Positions 24,093 to 32,669 of a DNA stretch of 64,000 nt are shown one piece after another. The notes under the pieces were generated by a model. The model searched no databases, was not told where the DNA came from, and saw nothing but the letters and a program-made list of their open reading frames with translations. Source of the DNA: Gordonia sp049847105. Lineage in GTDB: Bacteria; Actinomycetota; Actinomycetes; Mycobacteriales; Mycobacteriaceae. How positions within the stretch are numbered: position 1 is the stretch's first letter; each line of letters begins with the position of its first letter. A program made the translations under genes and the position numbers. The stretch lies in contig NZ_JBNCNS010000004.1 of NCBI RefSeq assembly GCF_049847105.1, positions 582,740 through 646,739 on the forward strand, read 5' to 3'.

Positions 24093-24536
24093 ATGAGACC
24101 GCAAATGCGGCCGCCGCTGGAACAACCCATCGGTTTCTGGACGATCCGCGCAGGTGAGGCGATCCGATCACGGATCAGGTCGCGGCTCGCGGAGGTGGGC
24201 GTCACCCAGCACGAGTGGTGGGTCCTGCATCAGCTGTCCCGGTACCCGGGGGGAGTCGATGAGCAGCAACTGGTCGAGACGATCGGACCGAACGACACCG
24301 ATGAGGCGATTGTGCGGACGATCGACGTCGTGGCCGAGAAGGGGTGGGTCACGCGGCGCGAGGGAATGGTGATGGCCACCTCGGCGGGCACCGAACGATT
24401 CACGGTGGCCGCCGAGGCCCAGAACGAACTGGGGGTCGAACGTCGACGAGGCATCTCCGACGAGGAATACGAGATCGCCATCACGGTTCTCCAGCGCACC
24501 ATCGCGAACGTCGGGGGCGACGCCTGGCATTGGTGA
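24093..24536 (+). CDS. MarR-family transcriptional regulator
   Basis: A 147-aa protein with the MarR winged helix: GFWTIRAGEAIRSRIRSRLAEVGVTQHEWWVLHQLSRYPGG, a recognition region (DEQQLVETIGPNDTDEAIVRTIDVVAEKGWVTRREG) and a C-terminal dimer helix (SDEEYEIAITVLQRTIANVGG). ATG 24093 and ATG 24105 are both possible starts. It is divergent from the secreted serine hydrolase with palindromes between them, and upstream of an acyl-CoA ligase. Likely represses the divergent operon and itself; the ligand is unknown. Confidence 0.88.
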   Translation: MRPQMRPPLEQPIGFWTIRAGEAIRSRIRSRLAEVGVTQHEWWVLHQLSRYPGGVDEQQLVETIGPNDTDEAIVRTIDVVAEKGWVTRREGMVMATSAGTERFTVAAEAQNELGVERRRGISDEEYEIAITVLQRTIANVGGDAWHW

Positions 24537-24620
24537 CCGACCGGGGAAAGTGTCGTGCACAGGCAGGCGTCGGTCACACTCGACATCAGTGATCGGCGAC
24601 AGCGAAGAGGAGACCCCGGG

Positions 24621-26219
24621 ATGTCAGACCACGACCGCCCCGCACCCCCGACCCCCGCGGACTTCACCTTCGACCCGCTGAGCCCCGTCGCCTTCCTCAC
24701 GCGGGCTGCCGCAGTGTTTGCCGACCGGAACGCGATCATTGATGGCGACCGGACGTTCACCTATGCCGAGCTCCATCGTCGAGCAGGCCGGTTGACGGCA
24801 GTGCTGGACGGTTTGGGTGTGCGGCCGGGCGACCGGGTGGCCGCGCTGTGTAGCAACAGTCACGAGATGTTGGAGTTGCACAACGCGGTCCCAGGACTCG
24901 GTGCGGTGTTGGTGCCGTTGAACATCCGACTCTCCGAGGCGGAACTGACCTACATCGTGGAGCACAGCGGCGCGAGCCTGCTGGTGGCGACAGTCGAGTT
25001 CGCCGAGCCGGCCCGTGCGGTCGGCGCGACAGCGGGTATCCGGGTCCTGGTGTCGGGTGATGCCGACGATGAGTACGGGACGCTCCTCGACGTCGCACCG
25101 GAACCGGTGTGGCGTGAGGTGGACGAACGCGGGCTGCTGGCGATCAACTACACGTCGGGCACCACCGGGCGTCCCAAGGGGGTCATGTATCACCACCGGG
25201 GCGCGTACCTGCAGTCGCTCGCGATGGCCTACCACACCGGCATCGGACCGGCCTCCAACTATCTGTGGACGCTGCCGATGTTCCATTGTGACGGTTGGTG
25301 TTTCCCGTGGGCCGTCACCGCCGTCGGCGCCACCCACGTGTGCCTCCGCGGGATCGACACCGCGCAGATCTGGCGCCACCTCACCCACGACGGCATCACG
25401 CATTTCAGCGCCGCACCGACGGTATTGACGATGATCGCCGAGGACCCCGTCGCTGCCCCGCTCGATCACATCGTGGAGGCGGCGACCGGCGGTGCGCCGC
25501 CCTCTCCGGCCCTATTGGCGCGGATGTCCGATCTCGGCATCGAGGTCACCCACCTCTACGGACTGACCGAGACGTTCGGGCCGATAGCCGTGAACCAGTG
25601 GCAGCCCGAGTGGAACACCGGTACTCCCGAGGAGCGCGCAAACCTGAAGGCACGACAAGGGATCGGCAACATCGCGGCCGGCGTGGTTCGGGTGGTGACA
25701 CCGGAGGGGGACGACGTCCCGGCGGACGGCAGCACCCAGGGCGAGCTCGTGGCGCGGGGCAACAACGTGATGCTCGGCTACTACCGCGATCCCGAGGCCA
25801 CCGCAGCGGCCACGGTGAACGGCTGGCTGCGTACCGGCGACATCGCCGTCATGCACCCCGACGGATACGCCGAGATCCGGGACCGCAGCAAGGACGTCAT
25901 CATCTCCGGCGGCGAGAACATCGCGTCGGTGGAGGTCGAGCGTGTTCTCGACAGTCACCCCGACGTCGTCGAGTCGGCCGTGGTCGGGCGCACCGACGAG
26001 CGCTGGGGTGAGGTGCCGATCGCCTATGTGAGCGCTCGCGCGGGCGGGGAGGTGGAGGCGGACGAACTCATCGAATTCGCGCGGGAACGGCTGGCGCGGT
26101 TCAAGGTTCCGAAGGAGATCGTCTTCGCCGAGCTGCCCAAGACCTCGACGGGAAAGATCCAGAAGACGGTGCTGCGGGAGCGACACGAGGAGCGAGCCGG
26201 CCGGCGCGACGATGCGTAA
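24621..26219 (+). CDS. Acyl-CoA synthetase (AMP-binding, medium/long-chain type)
   Basis: A 532-aa enzyme from ATG 24621 with AGAGGAG upstream; the frame extends further upstream but without a ribosome site. Motifs: P-loop-like YTSGTTGRPKG (178-187), LYGLTETFG adenine motif, GWLRTGDIAVMHPDGY and DRSKDVIISGGENI hinge, and PKTSTGKIQK with the catalytic lysine near residue 517. The start DFTFDPLSPVAFLTRAAAVF is typical of FadD/AlkK-type acid-CoA ligases. It activates a fatty or other carboxylic acid to the CoA thioester using ATP. It lies upstream of a TetR gene whose palindromic operator begins six bases after its stop. Confidence 0.9.
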   Translation: MSDHDRPAPPTPADFTFDPLSPVAFLTRAAAVFADRNAIIDGDRTFTYAELHRRAGRLTAVLDGLGVRPGDRVAALCSNSHEMLELHNAVPGLGAVLVPLNIRLSEAELTYIVEHSGASLLVATVEFAEPARAVGATAGIRVLVSGDADDEYGTLLDVAPEPVWREVDERGLLAINYTSGTTGRPKGVMYHHRGAYLQSLAMAYHTGIGPASNYLWTLPMFHCDGWCFPWAVTAVGATHVCLRGIDTAQIWRHLTHDGITHFSAAPTVLTMIAEDPVAAPLDHIVEAATGGAPPSPALLARMSDLGIEVTHLYGLTETFGPIAVNQWQPEWNTGTPEERANLKARQGIGNIAAGVVRVVTPEGDDVPADGSTQGELVARGNNVMLGYYRDPEATAAATVNGWLRTGDIAVMHPDGYAEIRDRSKDVIISGGENIASVEVERVLDSHPDVVESAVVGRTDERWGEVPIAYVSARAGGEVEADELIEFARERLARFKVPKEIVFAELPKTSTGKIQKTVLRERHEERAGRRDDA

Positions 26220-26224
26220 TATGA

Positions 26225-26248
26225 CAACTGTCAATTAATTGACTGTTG
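26225..26248. promoter_or_regulatory. 24-bp TetR-type operator palindrome
   Basis: CAACTGTCAATTAATTGACTGTTG is symmetric at 22 of 24 positions; the central GTCAATTAATTGAC is a perfect 14-bp palindrome. It sits 33 bases before the TetR ATG (26282) and overlaps a TTGACT -35-like element. It is unusually AT-rich for this genome and is the obvious autoregulatory site of the downstream repressor. Confidence 0.75.
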
Positions 26249-26281
26249 CACATCATGTGACTCGCCTCTACTGTCACTTTC

Positions 26282-26878
26282 ATGCCGAGCCAGGTCCCGA
26301 TCGACGTCGGCGTCGATCGCCGCGTTCGTCGTTCGCGCGCCGCGCTGTTCGCCGCCGCGGTGCGGCTGGTATCCGAACGTGGATCAAGCTCGGTCTCGCT
26401 CACCGAGCTGGCCGAAGCCGCCGATCTCAGCCGCCAGGCCGTGTATTCGCACTTCTGCGACCGGGATTCGGTGATCGTGGCGGCGGGAATCGATCTGATC
26501 GAGCGTGAACTGTTTCCTGCGCTGAACGAGTGCGGCGACGGCGCTTGGGGCGAGATGACGCTTTTGGCCACACGCCACCTGGCGCAGTACCGCGCCTACT
26601 ATCGGGCGCTGGGTACCGGGCCGTGTGCGTATCCGGCGAAACAGGCGGTTCTCGCGGCAGTCGGGTCGCTGCACAATCAGATTGGTGGGCAGGCGGTCCG
26701 AGATTTCGAGGGCGACGATGCGGTGACGTTCGTCGTCGGAGGATGCTTCGATCTCTTCACTCGGTGGCTGGACGAGGGAGACGATCGTCTCGACCCAGAG
26801 GCGATGGCCGATCGTCTACTCGCGTTGGCCGGGCAGTTGTTCAGTGGCGACCTCGCCGATTCGGTCAGACGCCCATGA
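26282..26878 (+). CDS. TetR-family transcriptional regulator
   Basis: A 198-aa protein. The N-terminal helix-turn-helix covers residues about 12-60 (VRRSRAALFAAAVRLVSERGSSSVSLTELAEAADLSRQAVYSHFCDRDSVIV), the recognition helix being LSRQAVYSHF. The helical ligand-binding domain follows (about 65-195). A 24-bp palindrome lies just upstream. The esterase gene follows after 19 bases, so the regulator may control both; the acyl-CoA ligase upstream is another possible target. Confidence 0.9.
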   Translation: MPSQVPIDVGVDRRVRRSRAALFAAAVRLVSERGSSSVSLTELAEAADLSRQAVYSHFCDRDSVIVAAGIDLIERELFPALNECGDGAWGEMTLLATRHLAQYRAYYRALGTGPCAYPAKQAVLAAVGSLHNQIGGQAVRDFEGDDAVTFVVGGCFDLFTRWLDEGDDRLDPEAMADRLLALAGQLFSGDLADSVRRP

Positions 26879-26897
26879 CGATCACAGGAGGACGGCA

Positions 26898-27947
26898 ATG
26901 TCCGGATACACGCGGGTGAGAGCAATGTGCGTACTCATCGCGACCATGGTGGCGATGGTGACCACCTGTTCCGCCGTCTCCGCGGCCCCGGCCGCCAGGT
27001 CCGGCGGCGCCGTGGGGCCGGTGCCGTCGGCCGGATGTCGGACGGCCCCTACGCCACCCCGAACATCTCTCCACGGCTTCTCCGTCGTCGGGCGATCCGG
27101 TGACTACCTACAAGAGGTTCCCCGCGTTGCGCCCCGCGTCCCGATGCCGGTGGTGTTCGACGTCCACGGCTACCTGCAGCCGGGAGTTCTGCAGGACGCC
27201 TGGAGTGGGATGGGCGCCTACGGAGCCAGCCACGGGTTCGCCGTGATCACGCCGGAAACCCATGTGCTACCGCCGAAATGGGACTACGGCAAAGATGGCG
27301 TGGACATCGGCTTCTTGTCCGCGATGCTGACCCACGTCGAGCGGACCCTCTGTGTGGACAAGCGGCGCGTGTACATGACCGGACTGTCGATGGGAGCGTT
27401 CACCGCCTCATCGGTCGCGTGCCAGCTCGCGGATCGTTTCGCCGCAGTGGCGCCGGTCTCGGGTCTGCAGAACTTCGCCTGGTGTCGTCCGTCCCGACAC
27501 GTTCCGGTGGTTGCCTTCCACGGGACGGGCGACGAGATCCTTTCCTACTCCGGCGGGGTCGGCGCTCGTGGCAAGCTCCTGCCGTCGACCGACGGCTCGG
27601 CGAGAACCATCGGTCAGCAAAGCCGCGACGACGCACATCCGCGTTTGATGCCGAACGCGGAAAGCATTCCCGCCCAGACTCATGCCTGGGCCCGGCGCAA
27701 TGGTTGCGCAGAACGACCGACCACCCGAAAGGTCACTCATGATGTTTCTCGGACGTCGTATTCGTGTGCACCCGACAGTTCGGTGGAGCTCTACACGATC
27801 ATCGGGGGCGGCCACAATTGGCCCGGTGGCGATCCGGCACTTGCGGCCACCGCGATCACCGGTCCGATCACCTCGTCGATCAGCGCGACCGCCATCATCT
27901 GGGACTTCTTCCGCAAGCATCCGCTGACCGGCGCGTTGCACGCCTGA
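26898..27947 (+). CDS. Secreted PHB depolymerase/LpqC-like esterase
   Basis: A 349-aa protein from ATG 26898 with AGGAGG 6-7 bases upstream. The signal peptide is residues 1-30 (MCVLIATMVAMVTTCSAVSAAPA). The alpha/beta-hydrolase core has a MPVVFDVHGYLQPG oxyanion strand, the nucleophile elbow MTGLSMGAF (G-L-S-M-G), PVVAFHGTGDE carrying the acid, and GGGHNWPG with the catalytic histidine. Poly(3-hydroxybutyrate) depolymerase/feruloyl-esterase-type proteins share this layout; mycobacterial LpqC is a lipid-anchored relative, but no convincing lipobox is seen here. Ends 2 bases before the convergent glycosylase gene. Confidence 0.87.
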   Translation: MSGYTRVRAMCVLIATMVAMVTTCSAVSAAPAARSGGAVGPVPSAGCRTAPTPPRTSLHGFSVVGRSGDYLQEVPRVAPRVPMPVVFDVHGYLQPGVLQDAWSGMGAYGASHGFAVITPETHVLPPKWDYGKDGVDIGFLSAMLTHVERTLCVDKRRVYMTGLSMGAFTASSVACQLADRFAAVAPVSGLQNFAWCRPSRHVPVVAFHGTGDEILSYSGGVGARGKLLPSTDGSARTIGQQSRDDAHPRLMPNAESIPAQTHAWARRNGCAERPTTRKVTHDVSRTSYSCAPDSSVELYTIIGGGHNWPGGDPALAATAITGPITSSISATAIIWDFFRKHPLTGALHA

Positions 27948-27949
27948 GG

Positions 27950-28786
27950 TCAGCGCCGCTCTGCGAGCGCGCGCAGATACACCGACGCCCAGGTCCGGAA
28001 CGGCCGCCACAATTCGGAGACTTCCGCGACGGAGCGGTCGGGCCCGTACAGCTCGGCGACCTCGGCGGCCAGCCGCCGTTCGTGGGTGGGAACCGCATCC
28101 GGCGCATTCGCCCCGCGCAACACGATCAGCTCGGCGGCAAACGGTCCGATCCCGGTGATCGATCGAACCGAGTCCATCGCATCCTCCGGCGTCATCGACC
28201 GCAGCCGTGCGGTGTCGAGTCGGCCGTCGAGCGCGGCATCTGCCACCGCGTGGAGGTACTCGGCCTTGCGTCCGGGGAGATCGAGGTGGAGGGCGGCCAG
28301 ACGCTCGGGTGCCGGAAATGCTCCGTCGTCTCCATGATCGGCGATGACGCGCTGTCGGAGATGCGCGGCTTGTTCGACGCGAATGCGTTGCGACAGCACC
28401 GCCCATGCCGCCGCCTCGTACGCCGAGTGGAATCCGCAGGGCCGCAGACCGGGCAACGCGTGCTGCGCACGGCCGATCACCTCGTCCCGGTCGCCGATCC
28501 CGGGCCACTGCTGGGCGTCGACGTCGAGCGCGAGGAACCGTGCGGCCTGCTCCGCCGCCGATTCGAGATCGCCGTCGCCCTCCAGCGACAGTTCGGCAAC
28601 CGTGTCACGCTGGATGACCGCGAGATGAGCCGTCGACCAGTCGCCGTCGACCCGGAACACCGTCGACAGCGTTCCGGGTCTCTGCTCGGCGGTGAGGGCG
28701 GCCGGTGCGAAGCCCTCCCAGAACTCACGGCTGGTGTCCAGCGACCACGGGCCGAGGACCTCATGTCGCACGGTGTGTGTGCTCAT
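27950..28786 (-). CDS. HhH-GPD DNA glycosylase (AlkA-like)
   Basis: A 278-aa protein with an N-terminal beta part (residues 1-95) and a helical HhH-GPD domain: AAWAVLSQRIRVEQAAHLRQRVI, the helix-hairpin-helix SITGIGPFAAELIVLRG, and PDAVPTHERRLAAEV. This is the fold of DNA-3-methyladenine glycosylase II, which removes alkylated bases. At the position where AlkA enzymes carry the catalytic aspartate (PDAFP-x2-D), this protein appears to have glutamate (PDAVPTHE), so activity or substrate range may differ. Start ATG 28784-28786; converges with the esterase gene. Confidence 0.83.
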   Translation of the reverse strand: MSTHTVRHEVLGPWSLDTSREFWEGFAPAALTAEQRPGTLSTVFRVDGDWSTAHLAVIQRDTVAELSLEGDGDLESAAEQAARFLALDVDAQQWPGIGDRDEVIGRAQHALPGLRPCGFHSAYEAAAWAVLSQRIRVEQAAHLRQRVIADHGDDGAFPAPERLAALHLDLPGRKAEYLHAVADAALDGRLDTARLRSMTPEDAMDSVRSITGIGPFAAELIVLRGANAPDAVPTHERRLAAEVAELYGPDRSVAEVSELWRPFRTWASVYLRALAERR

Positions 28787-28833
28787 GGCGAACCGATCTG
28801 TCGAGTGACGATGGTTTGACGGTACGTCCGAGG

Positions 28834-29997
28834 TCACCGGACGCTGGGTAGCGGCACTCCCTTCGCGGCGAAGTCGTTGACTTGACCTGGCGACACGGGC
28901 TTCCAGCCGCTCTTGCCAAAGATGTGGATGCCGTTGATGTCGGCTCCCTTGAGGGTCTGTGCCTCGTACTCGTAGTGGTAGTGCACCGCGACGCCGCGCC
29001 CGCCGATCGTGGTCACCGGATACGACTTGTCGGGTACCGCCCGAACGACACGCAACCGGATCTGAGAGCGGCCCTGGATGTCGACCGCGGCTCCCGGGCG
29101 TCCGGGGTTGACTCTGCCGCCGGCGCCCGGTGCGGTGTTCGGCTCCGAGCCCTGCGGCAGGGGGACGCCGACACCGTTGTTGGTCAGCGGGTTCGGCGTG
29201 ATCAGGTTCTTCGAGAATGTACCTGTAGCACCATCGTTGGCGTCTGGGTCGATGACGCGGGCGGTGGTCCGAGGGTCACCGCCCGCGGGCATGTTGTCGA
29301 GGTCGAAGACACGAGTGGTGCCGCTGTGTCTGGAACCCACCGCGCAGCCGTGTGGGCAGTTCTCGGTGGTGATCGCCGAACTGGGCAGGGAGGGACTACC
29401 CGGGATGCTCCGGGCATCGACATACGGACCACTCGGCTCTGCCGGTGTTGACGGCTCTGCTGGTGCTGACGGCTTTGCCGGTGCGGACGGCTCCGAGGGT
29501 GCGGGTGTCTCGGCGGGCGGCTGCGTGGTGGGCGCTGTCGGTGACGGTGACTGTGTCTGCGGTATCTGCGGTGACTGTGTCTGGGGTGTCGCCGGCTCCG
29601 ATTCTGGCGCCGAATGTTCGGAAGGACTTGCTGTCGAGGGGGATTGGCCCTGATCCTCAGGCGAGGCGTCGGCGTGCGGTGGTGTCCGGTCCCCGCCACC
29701 AGGCGTGATCGGTGCTATCTGATTACCGATATCGCCCGGCGTGAACTTGTGGGGGCTACGGTCGGGCTCTGCGCCCACGCGCGGATGATTGTCGTTGTTG
29801 TTACCGCCGGGAACGCTCTTGTGCGGACTGCGATCCGGTTCGGCGCCGTGCCGAACGTGGTTGTCGTTGTTGGTGCCGCCCGGCGTGCTCTTGTGCGGGC
29901 CGCGATCCGGCTCGGCCGACGCCGTGGCGGCCGGTGCGCCGACCACAATTGCGGCGGCAACCAGGATCGCTGACAGCCTGTGGGCGCGTGTGATCAT
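28834..29997 (-). CDS. Secreted proline-rich repeat protein, unknown function
   Basis: A 387-aa protein from ATG 29995-29997 with AAGGAG upstream. The signal peptide runs to about residue 28 (cleavage ASA-E). A three-copy repeat of AEPDR-PHK--PGG-NNDNH type covers 28-89. A long Pro/Ser/Thr/Gln linker (about 100-205; TQSPQIPQTQSPSPTAPTTQ) suggests wall spanning or glycosylation. A C-terminal globular domain of about 180 residues follows (GRSQIRLRVVRAVPDKSYPVTTIGG, HYHYEYEAQTLKGADINGIHIFGKSGWKPV). The C-terminal domain was not recognised. Two cysteines (NCPHGC) may form a disulfide. Probably surface-exposed. Confidence 0.75.
   Translation of the reverse strand: MITRAHRLSAILVAAAIVVGAPAATASAEPDRGPHKSTPGGTNNDNHVRHGAEPDRSPHKSVPGGNNNDNHPRVGAEPDRSPHKFTPGDIGNQIAPITPGGGDRTPPHADASPEDQGQSPSTASPSEHSAPESEPATPQTQSPQIPQTQSPSPTAPTTQPPAETPAPSEPSAPAKPSAPAEPSTPAEPSGPYVDARSIPGSPSLPSSAITTENCPHGCAVGSRHSGTTRVFDLDNMPAGGDPRTTARVIDPDANDGATGTFSKNLITPNPLTNNGVGVPLPQGSEPNTAPGAGGRVNPGRPGAAVDIQGRSQIRLRVVRAVPDKSYPVTTIGGRGVAVHYHYEYEAQTLKGADINGIHIFGKSGWKPVSPGQVNDFAAKGVPLPSVR
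29731..29916 (-). repeat. 72-bp tandem coding repeat (about 2.6 copies)
   Basis: Within the secreted protein, residues 28-51, 52-75 and 76-89 repeat a 24-residue unit, the last copy incomplete. The unit begins AEPDR(G/S)PHK and continues (S/F)(T/V)PGG(T/N)NNDNH. The DNA shares GGGCTCTGCGCC / GCGATCCGG-type blocks. The His/Asn-rich unit could bind metal. Confidence 0.75.
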
Positions 29998-30123
29998 GCC
30001 TACTCCTTGGGTGGCAGGTGTGCTGATGGGTTCCGGGCTCACGGTAGCCACAGATGCAGCGTCAGAGGTAGGGCTCCTATTCGCGTGAACGACCGTTCAG
30101 GTGAACGACCGGGGTGCGAACTC

Positions 30124-31662
30124 TCAGTAGTCCGGGTCGGGTCCGGCATTGTTGCGTTTGCGGTTCCGAGAGCGCTCGGCCCGTCGTCGGGCGTGTTTGT
30201 TCGCCGCCCGGGTGCCGGTACGGACGGGACGGTGTTCGGGTGGCAACGATGGCGGCGGGGCCTTGGCCGGAGGGGATTCGAAGCGGATCCGGCGCAGCCC
30301 GGGAAACAGGTCTTCGTTGGTCTCGGCTTCACCAGGGATGACCAGGCCCTCGGGAGTGATGAATTCGGTGGTGAGACGGTCACTCTCGTCGCGATACTGG
30401 TCGTCGAGCCAGCTTCCGAAGGTCTTGAGCAGGTGGCCGGGCCGGCATTTGGCATTCAGGTTCTCCGACGTCGTCTGACCGCCACTCTCGGGATGGGTGT
30501 GGTCGTACTCGGTGACGTGGTCGAGATCGCAGTCGAATGCAGAGGTGGCGCAGCCCGGCTCGGCACAGTAGCCGTCGCGCAGGCGGGTGTGCGTGTCCAG
30601 CGCGGTCGATGGTCGATACGGGTCGGCCGGTTGGTGCGCGGGCAAGGTGAAACTGCCGTCGGCGTTCGCATCGGTGCCGGGCGGGACCAGGAACGAGATC
30701 TTCGTGTCCGGACGAGCAGCGATGTCTCGGACATGCTCGTCGGAGATGACGCCGTGGCCGTCGAGGAAGCCGGGGTTCTCGGCCGTGCCGGCGAGGGTGC
30801 CCTCGTCGCACACCACGTGCAGGACGATCCTCGTGTCGACCGGAGGGAGCGTGCCCGGTTCAGGAATCTGTGCGATGCAATCGTCACGGCCGCACTGGCA
30901 CTCGAATGTCGCCCCCGACAGCAACGCGAACATGGCATCGGACATGCGTTGCGGTCTCGTCCTGCCGTCATGCTCACAGGCCGCATCAGCCAGGGCGGCG
31001 ACCGCGGCGGCGGCGATGCGCACGTTCTCGGCAGCCATGATCCCGGTGATCTCGGCGACCCCGTCGCCTCGACTCTCGGTCCACACGCCTCGGGCGTCGA
31101 GAGCCTCTTTCCGGCGTTCACGCACGCTGTTGGGGTCGTGGCGGAAGATGATCCGATCGACCATGTCGCGCAACCGCTTCTTCGACCATGTCCCCTTGCG
31201 CCGTCGCAGCAGATCCGCGACCGACGCGTCGATGAGCGGTGCGAAGGACTGGTCGTCGAGGAGGTCGGTGCGCGATATGATCACCTTCGCCTGCCATGGT
31301 GCGATCAGCCCATCACGTAGACATTCGAAGACCTCGGGCAGCCTGTCCCGCAGGGCGACCGCCTCATTCAGCAGGACCTCCGCGTCGTGGCGGGTCATGT
31401 TTCGAAGTTTCGCGATCCGGGATGCGCAGTCGGCGAAACCATCCACGATGAAGCCGTCGGATCTCTCACGTGCGGCGACCAGACGGTCGAACATGACTGC
31501 AACCGAGGCATATTCGCAGTAGGCGAGGTAGGACCGACCATGATCGAGATCGACCAAGCCGAGCAGCAGGTCGTTGATCGGTTCCTCATCCGGATATGAC
31601 GGATCGATGCCACCGACGAACGCGGCGGGCAGTTCCTGCCACGACACCGACGATGGGGACAC
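30124..31662 (-). CDS. DUF222 / HNH endonuclease (13E12-type) 2
   Basis: A 512-aa protein starting at GTG 31660-31662. The DUF222 helical region spans about residues 30-300 (YCEYASVAVMFDRLVAARERSDG, LLRRRKGTWSKKRLRDMVDRII, MAAENVRIAAAAVAALADAAC). The HNH core is GYCAEPGCATSAFDCDLDHVTEYDHTHPESGG with ENLNAKCRPGHLLK, i.e. D-H...H-x-x-x..N-x-x-x-x-C-x-x-x-H. The C-terminus is basic (RTGTRAANKHARRRAERSRNRKR), suited to nucleic-acid binding. It is only distantly similar to the other two HNH proteins in the window, so it is not a recent local duplicate. Confidence 0.9.
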   Translation of the reverse strand: MSPSSVSWQELPAAFVGGIDPSYPDEEPINDLLLGLVDLDHGRSYLAYCEYASVAVMFDRLVAARERSDGFIVDGFADCASRIAKLRNMTRHDAEVLLNEAVALRDRLPEVFECLRDGLIAPWQAKVIISRTDLLDDQSFAPLIDASVADLLRRRKGTWSKKRLRDMVDRIIFRHDPNSVRERRKEALDARGVWTESRGDGVAEITGIMAAENVRIAAAAVAALADAACEHDGRTRPQRMSDAMFALLSGATFECQCGRDDCIAQIPEPGTLPPVDTRIVLHVVCDEGTLAGTAENPGFLDGHGVISDEHVRDIAARPDTKISFLVPPGTDANADGSFTLPAHQPADPYRPSTALDTHTRLRDGYCAEPGCATSAFDCDLDHVTEYDHTHPESGGQTTSENLNAKCRPGHLLKTFGSWLDDQYRDESDRLTTEFITPEGLVIPGEAETNEDLFPGLRRIRFESPPAKAPPPSLPPEHRPVRTGTRAANKHARRRAERSRNRKRNNAGPDPDY

Positions 31663-31986
31663 GACGAGCCTTCCAGAGTTGCGGACACGACCACAGGACC
31701 CTCGTCGTCATCAACCCTGGTGCCGCGAATCAACCGCCGCGCCGAACTTCACTCATCGTCAATCGGTCCTGCTGAAACCAACTTATAACGAGGCACCGAC
31801 AAGATCTGCGGATGTGTGGGCGGGAGTCGGTATTGGTCATATGTGACCACGGCGGACCCATATGTCGACCTGCAACAATTCCGATTTGAGTATTTTCCCG
31901 AATAGCACAATCAAGATTGTTACGGTGGATTTGCTGACCTTCAGAGCGTGGGCCACTCCAAAACCATTCAGGTGAAGGGAGTAATC

Positions 31987-32580
31987 GTGACGGACCCGAC
32001 CAATCCCGGTGATAGGTCGAACGAAGAAAACCGGGGGCAGCCGTATCAGCAGCCGTATTCCGGCCAGCCTTATCCGCAGGGCCAGTACCCGCAGGGCCAG
32101 TACCCGCAGGGCCAGTACCCACAGGGGCAGCCGTATCCGGGACAGTATCCGCCGCCCGGATATCCGCCACCACCGAAGAAGCGTAAGAAGTGGCCATGGA
32201 TTCTGCTTGCACTCGTCGTGGTGTTTCTTGTGGTTGTCGGGGGTTGTGTTGCGCTCGTCGGCGGTGCGATCGACTCAGTGGATGAGGAATCGGAGCGCAC
32301 CGTGACGGTGACATACGAGATCACTGGCGATGGTCCCACTGCGTCCGCAACATATAGCACCGGAAACATGGATCAAGCTCAGGACACCGACGTGCCGGTG
32401 CCGTGGACGAAGGAAGTGCAGATCACAGGTCTGGGGAAAGTGGTCACTTTGCTGGCCAGTAACGGCATCGACGGCTCGGGCGCGATCAGGTGCCGTATCC
32501 GTCAGGGTGATTCGGTGATATCGGAGAATGCCTCGTCAGGTCCCGGTGCCTCGGCAAGCTGTAGTGGCACAGCCGACTGA
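31987..32580 (+). CDS. MmpS-family-like membrane accessory protein
   Basis: A 197-aa protein from GTG 31987, preceded by AAGGGAG at 31975-31981. The N-terminal ~60 residues are disordered and Gln/Pro/Tyr-rich with QYPQG repeats. One membrane helix is WPWILLALVVVFLVVVGGCVALVGG. An extracytoplasmic beta domain follows (TVTVTYEITGDGPTASATYST, VPWTKEVQITGLGKVVTLLASNG, IRCRIRQGDSVISENASSGPGASASCSG) that matches the MmpS pattern. MmpS proteins partner MmpL lipid transporters; no mmpL gene is adjacent, so it may work with an unlinked transporter. Two cysteines in the beta domain could pair. Confidence 0.85.
   Translation: MTDPTNPGDRSNEENRGQPYQQPYSGQPYPQGQYPQGQYPQGQYPQGQPYPGQYPPPGYPPPPKKRKKWPWILLALVVVFLVVVGGCVALVGGAIDSVDEESERTVTVTYEITGDGPTASATYSTGNMDQAQDTDVPVPWTKEVQITGLGKVVTLLASNGIDGSGAIRCRIRQGDSVISENASSGPGASASCSGTAD
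32081..32125 (+). repeat. 15-bp tandem coding repeat (3 copies)
   Basis: GCCAGTACCCGCAGG occurs at 32081-32095 and 32096-32110, and with one change at 32111-32125. It encodes the QYPQG units of the MmpS-like N-terminus. The reading frame is kept, so copy number can change without breaking the gene. Confidence 0.9.
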
Positions 32581-32669
32581 CGATCGAACCCGACCGACCA
32601 GGACTCGGCCGTCACCACAGGGAGTCCGTGGCGAACGCCGTGGGTCACAGCCACGACCCTCGACTTCGT

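Noticed and set aside
32081..32125. Possible CRISPR-like short repeats
   Set aside because: Three contiguous in-frame 15-bp units with no spacers, inside a coding region.
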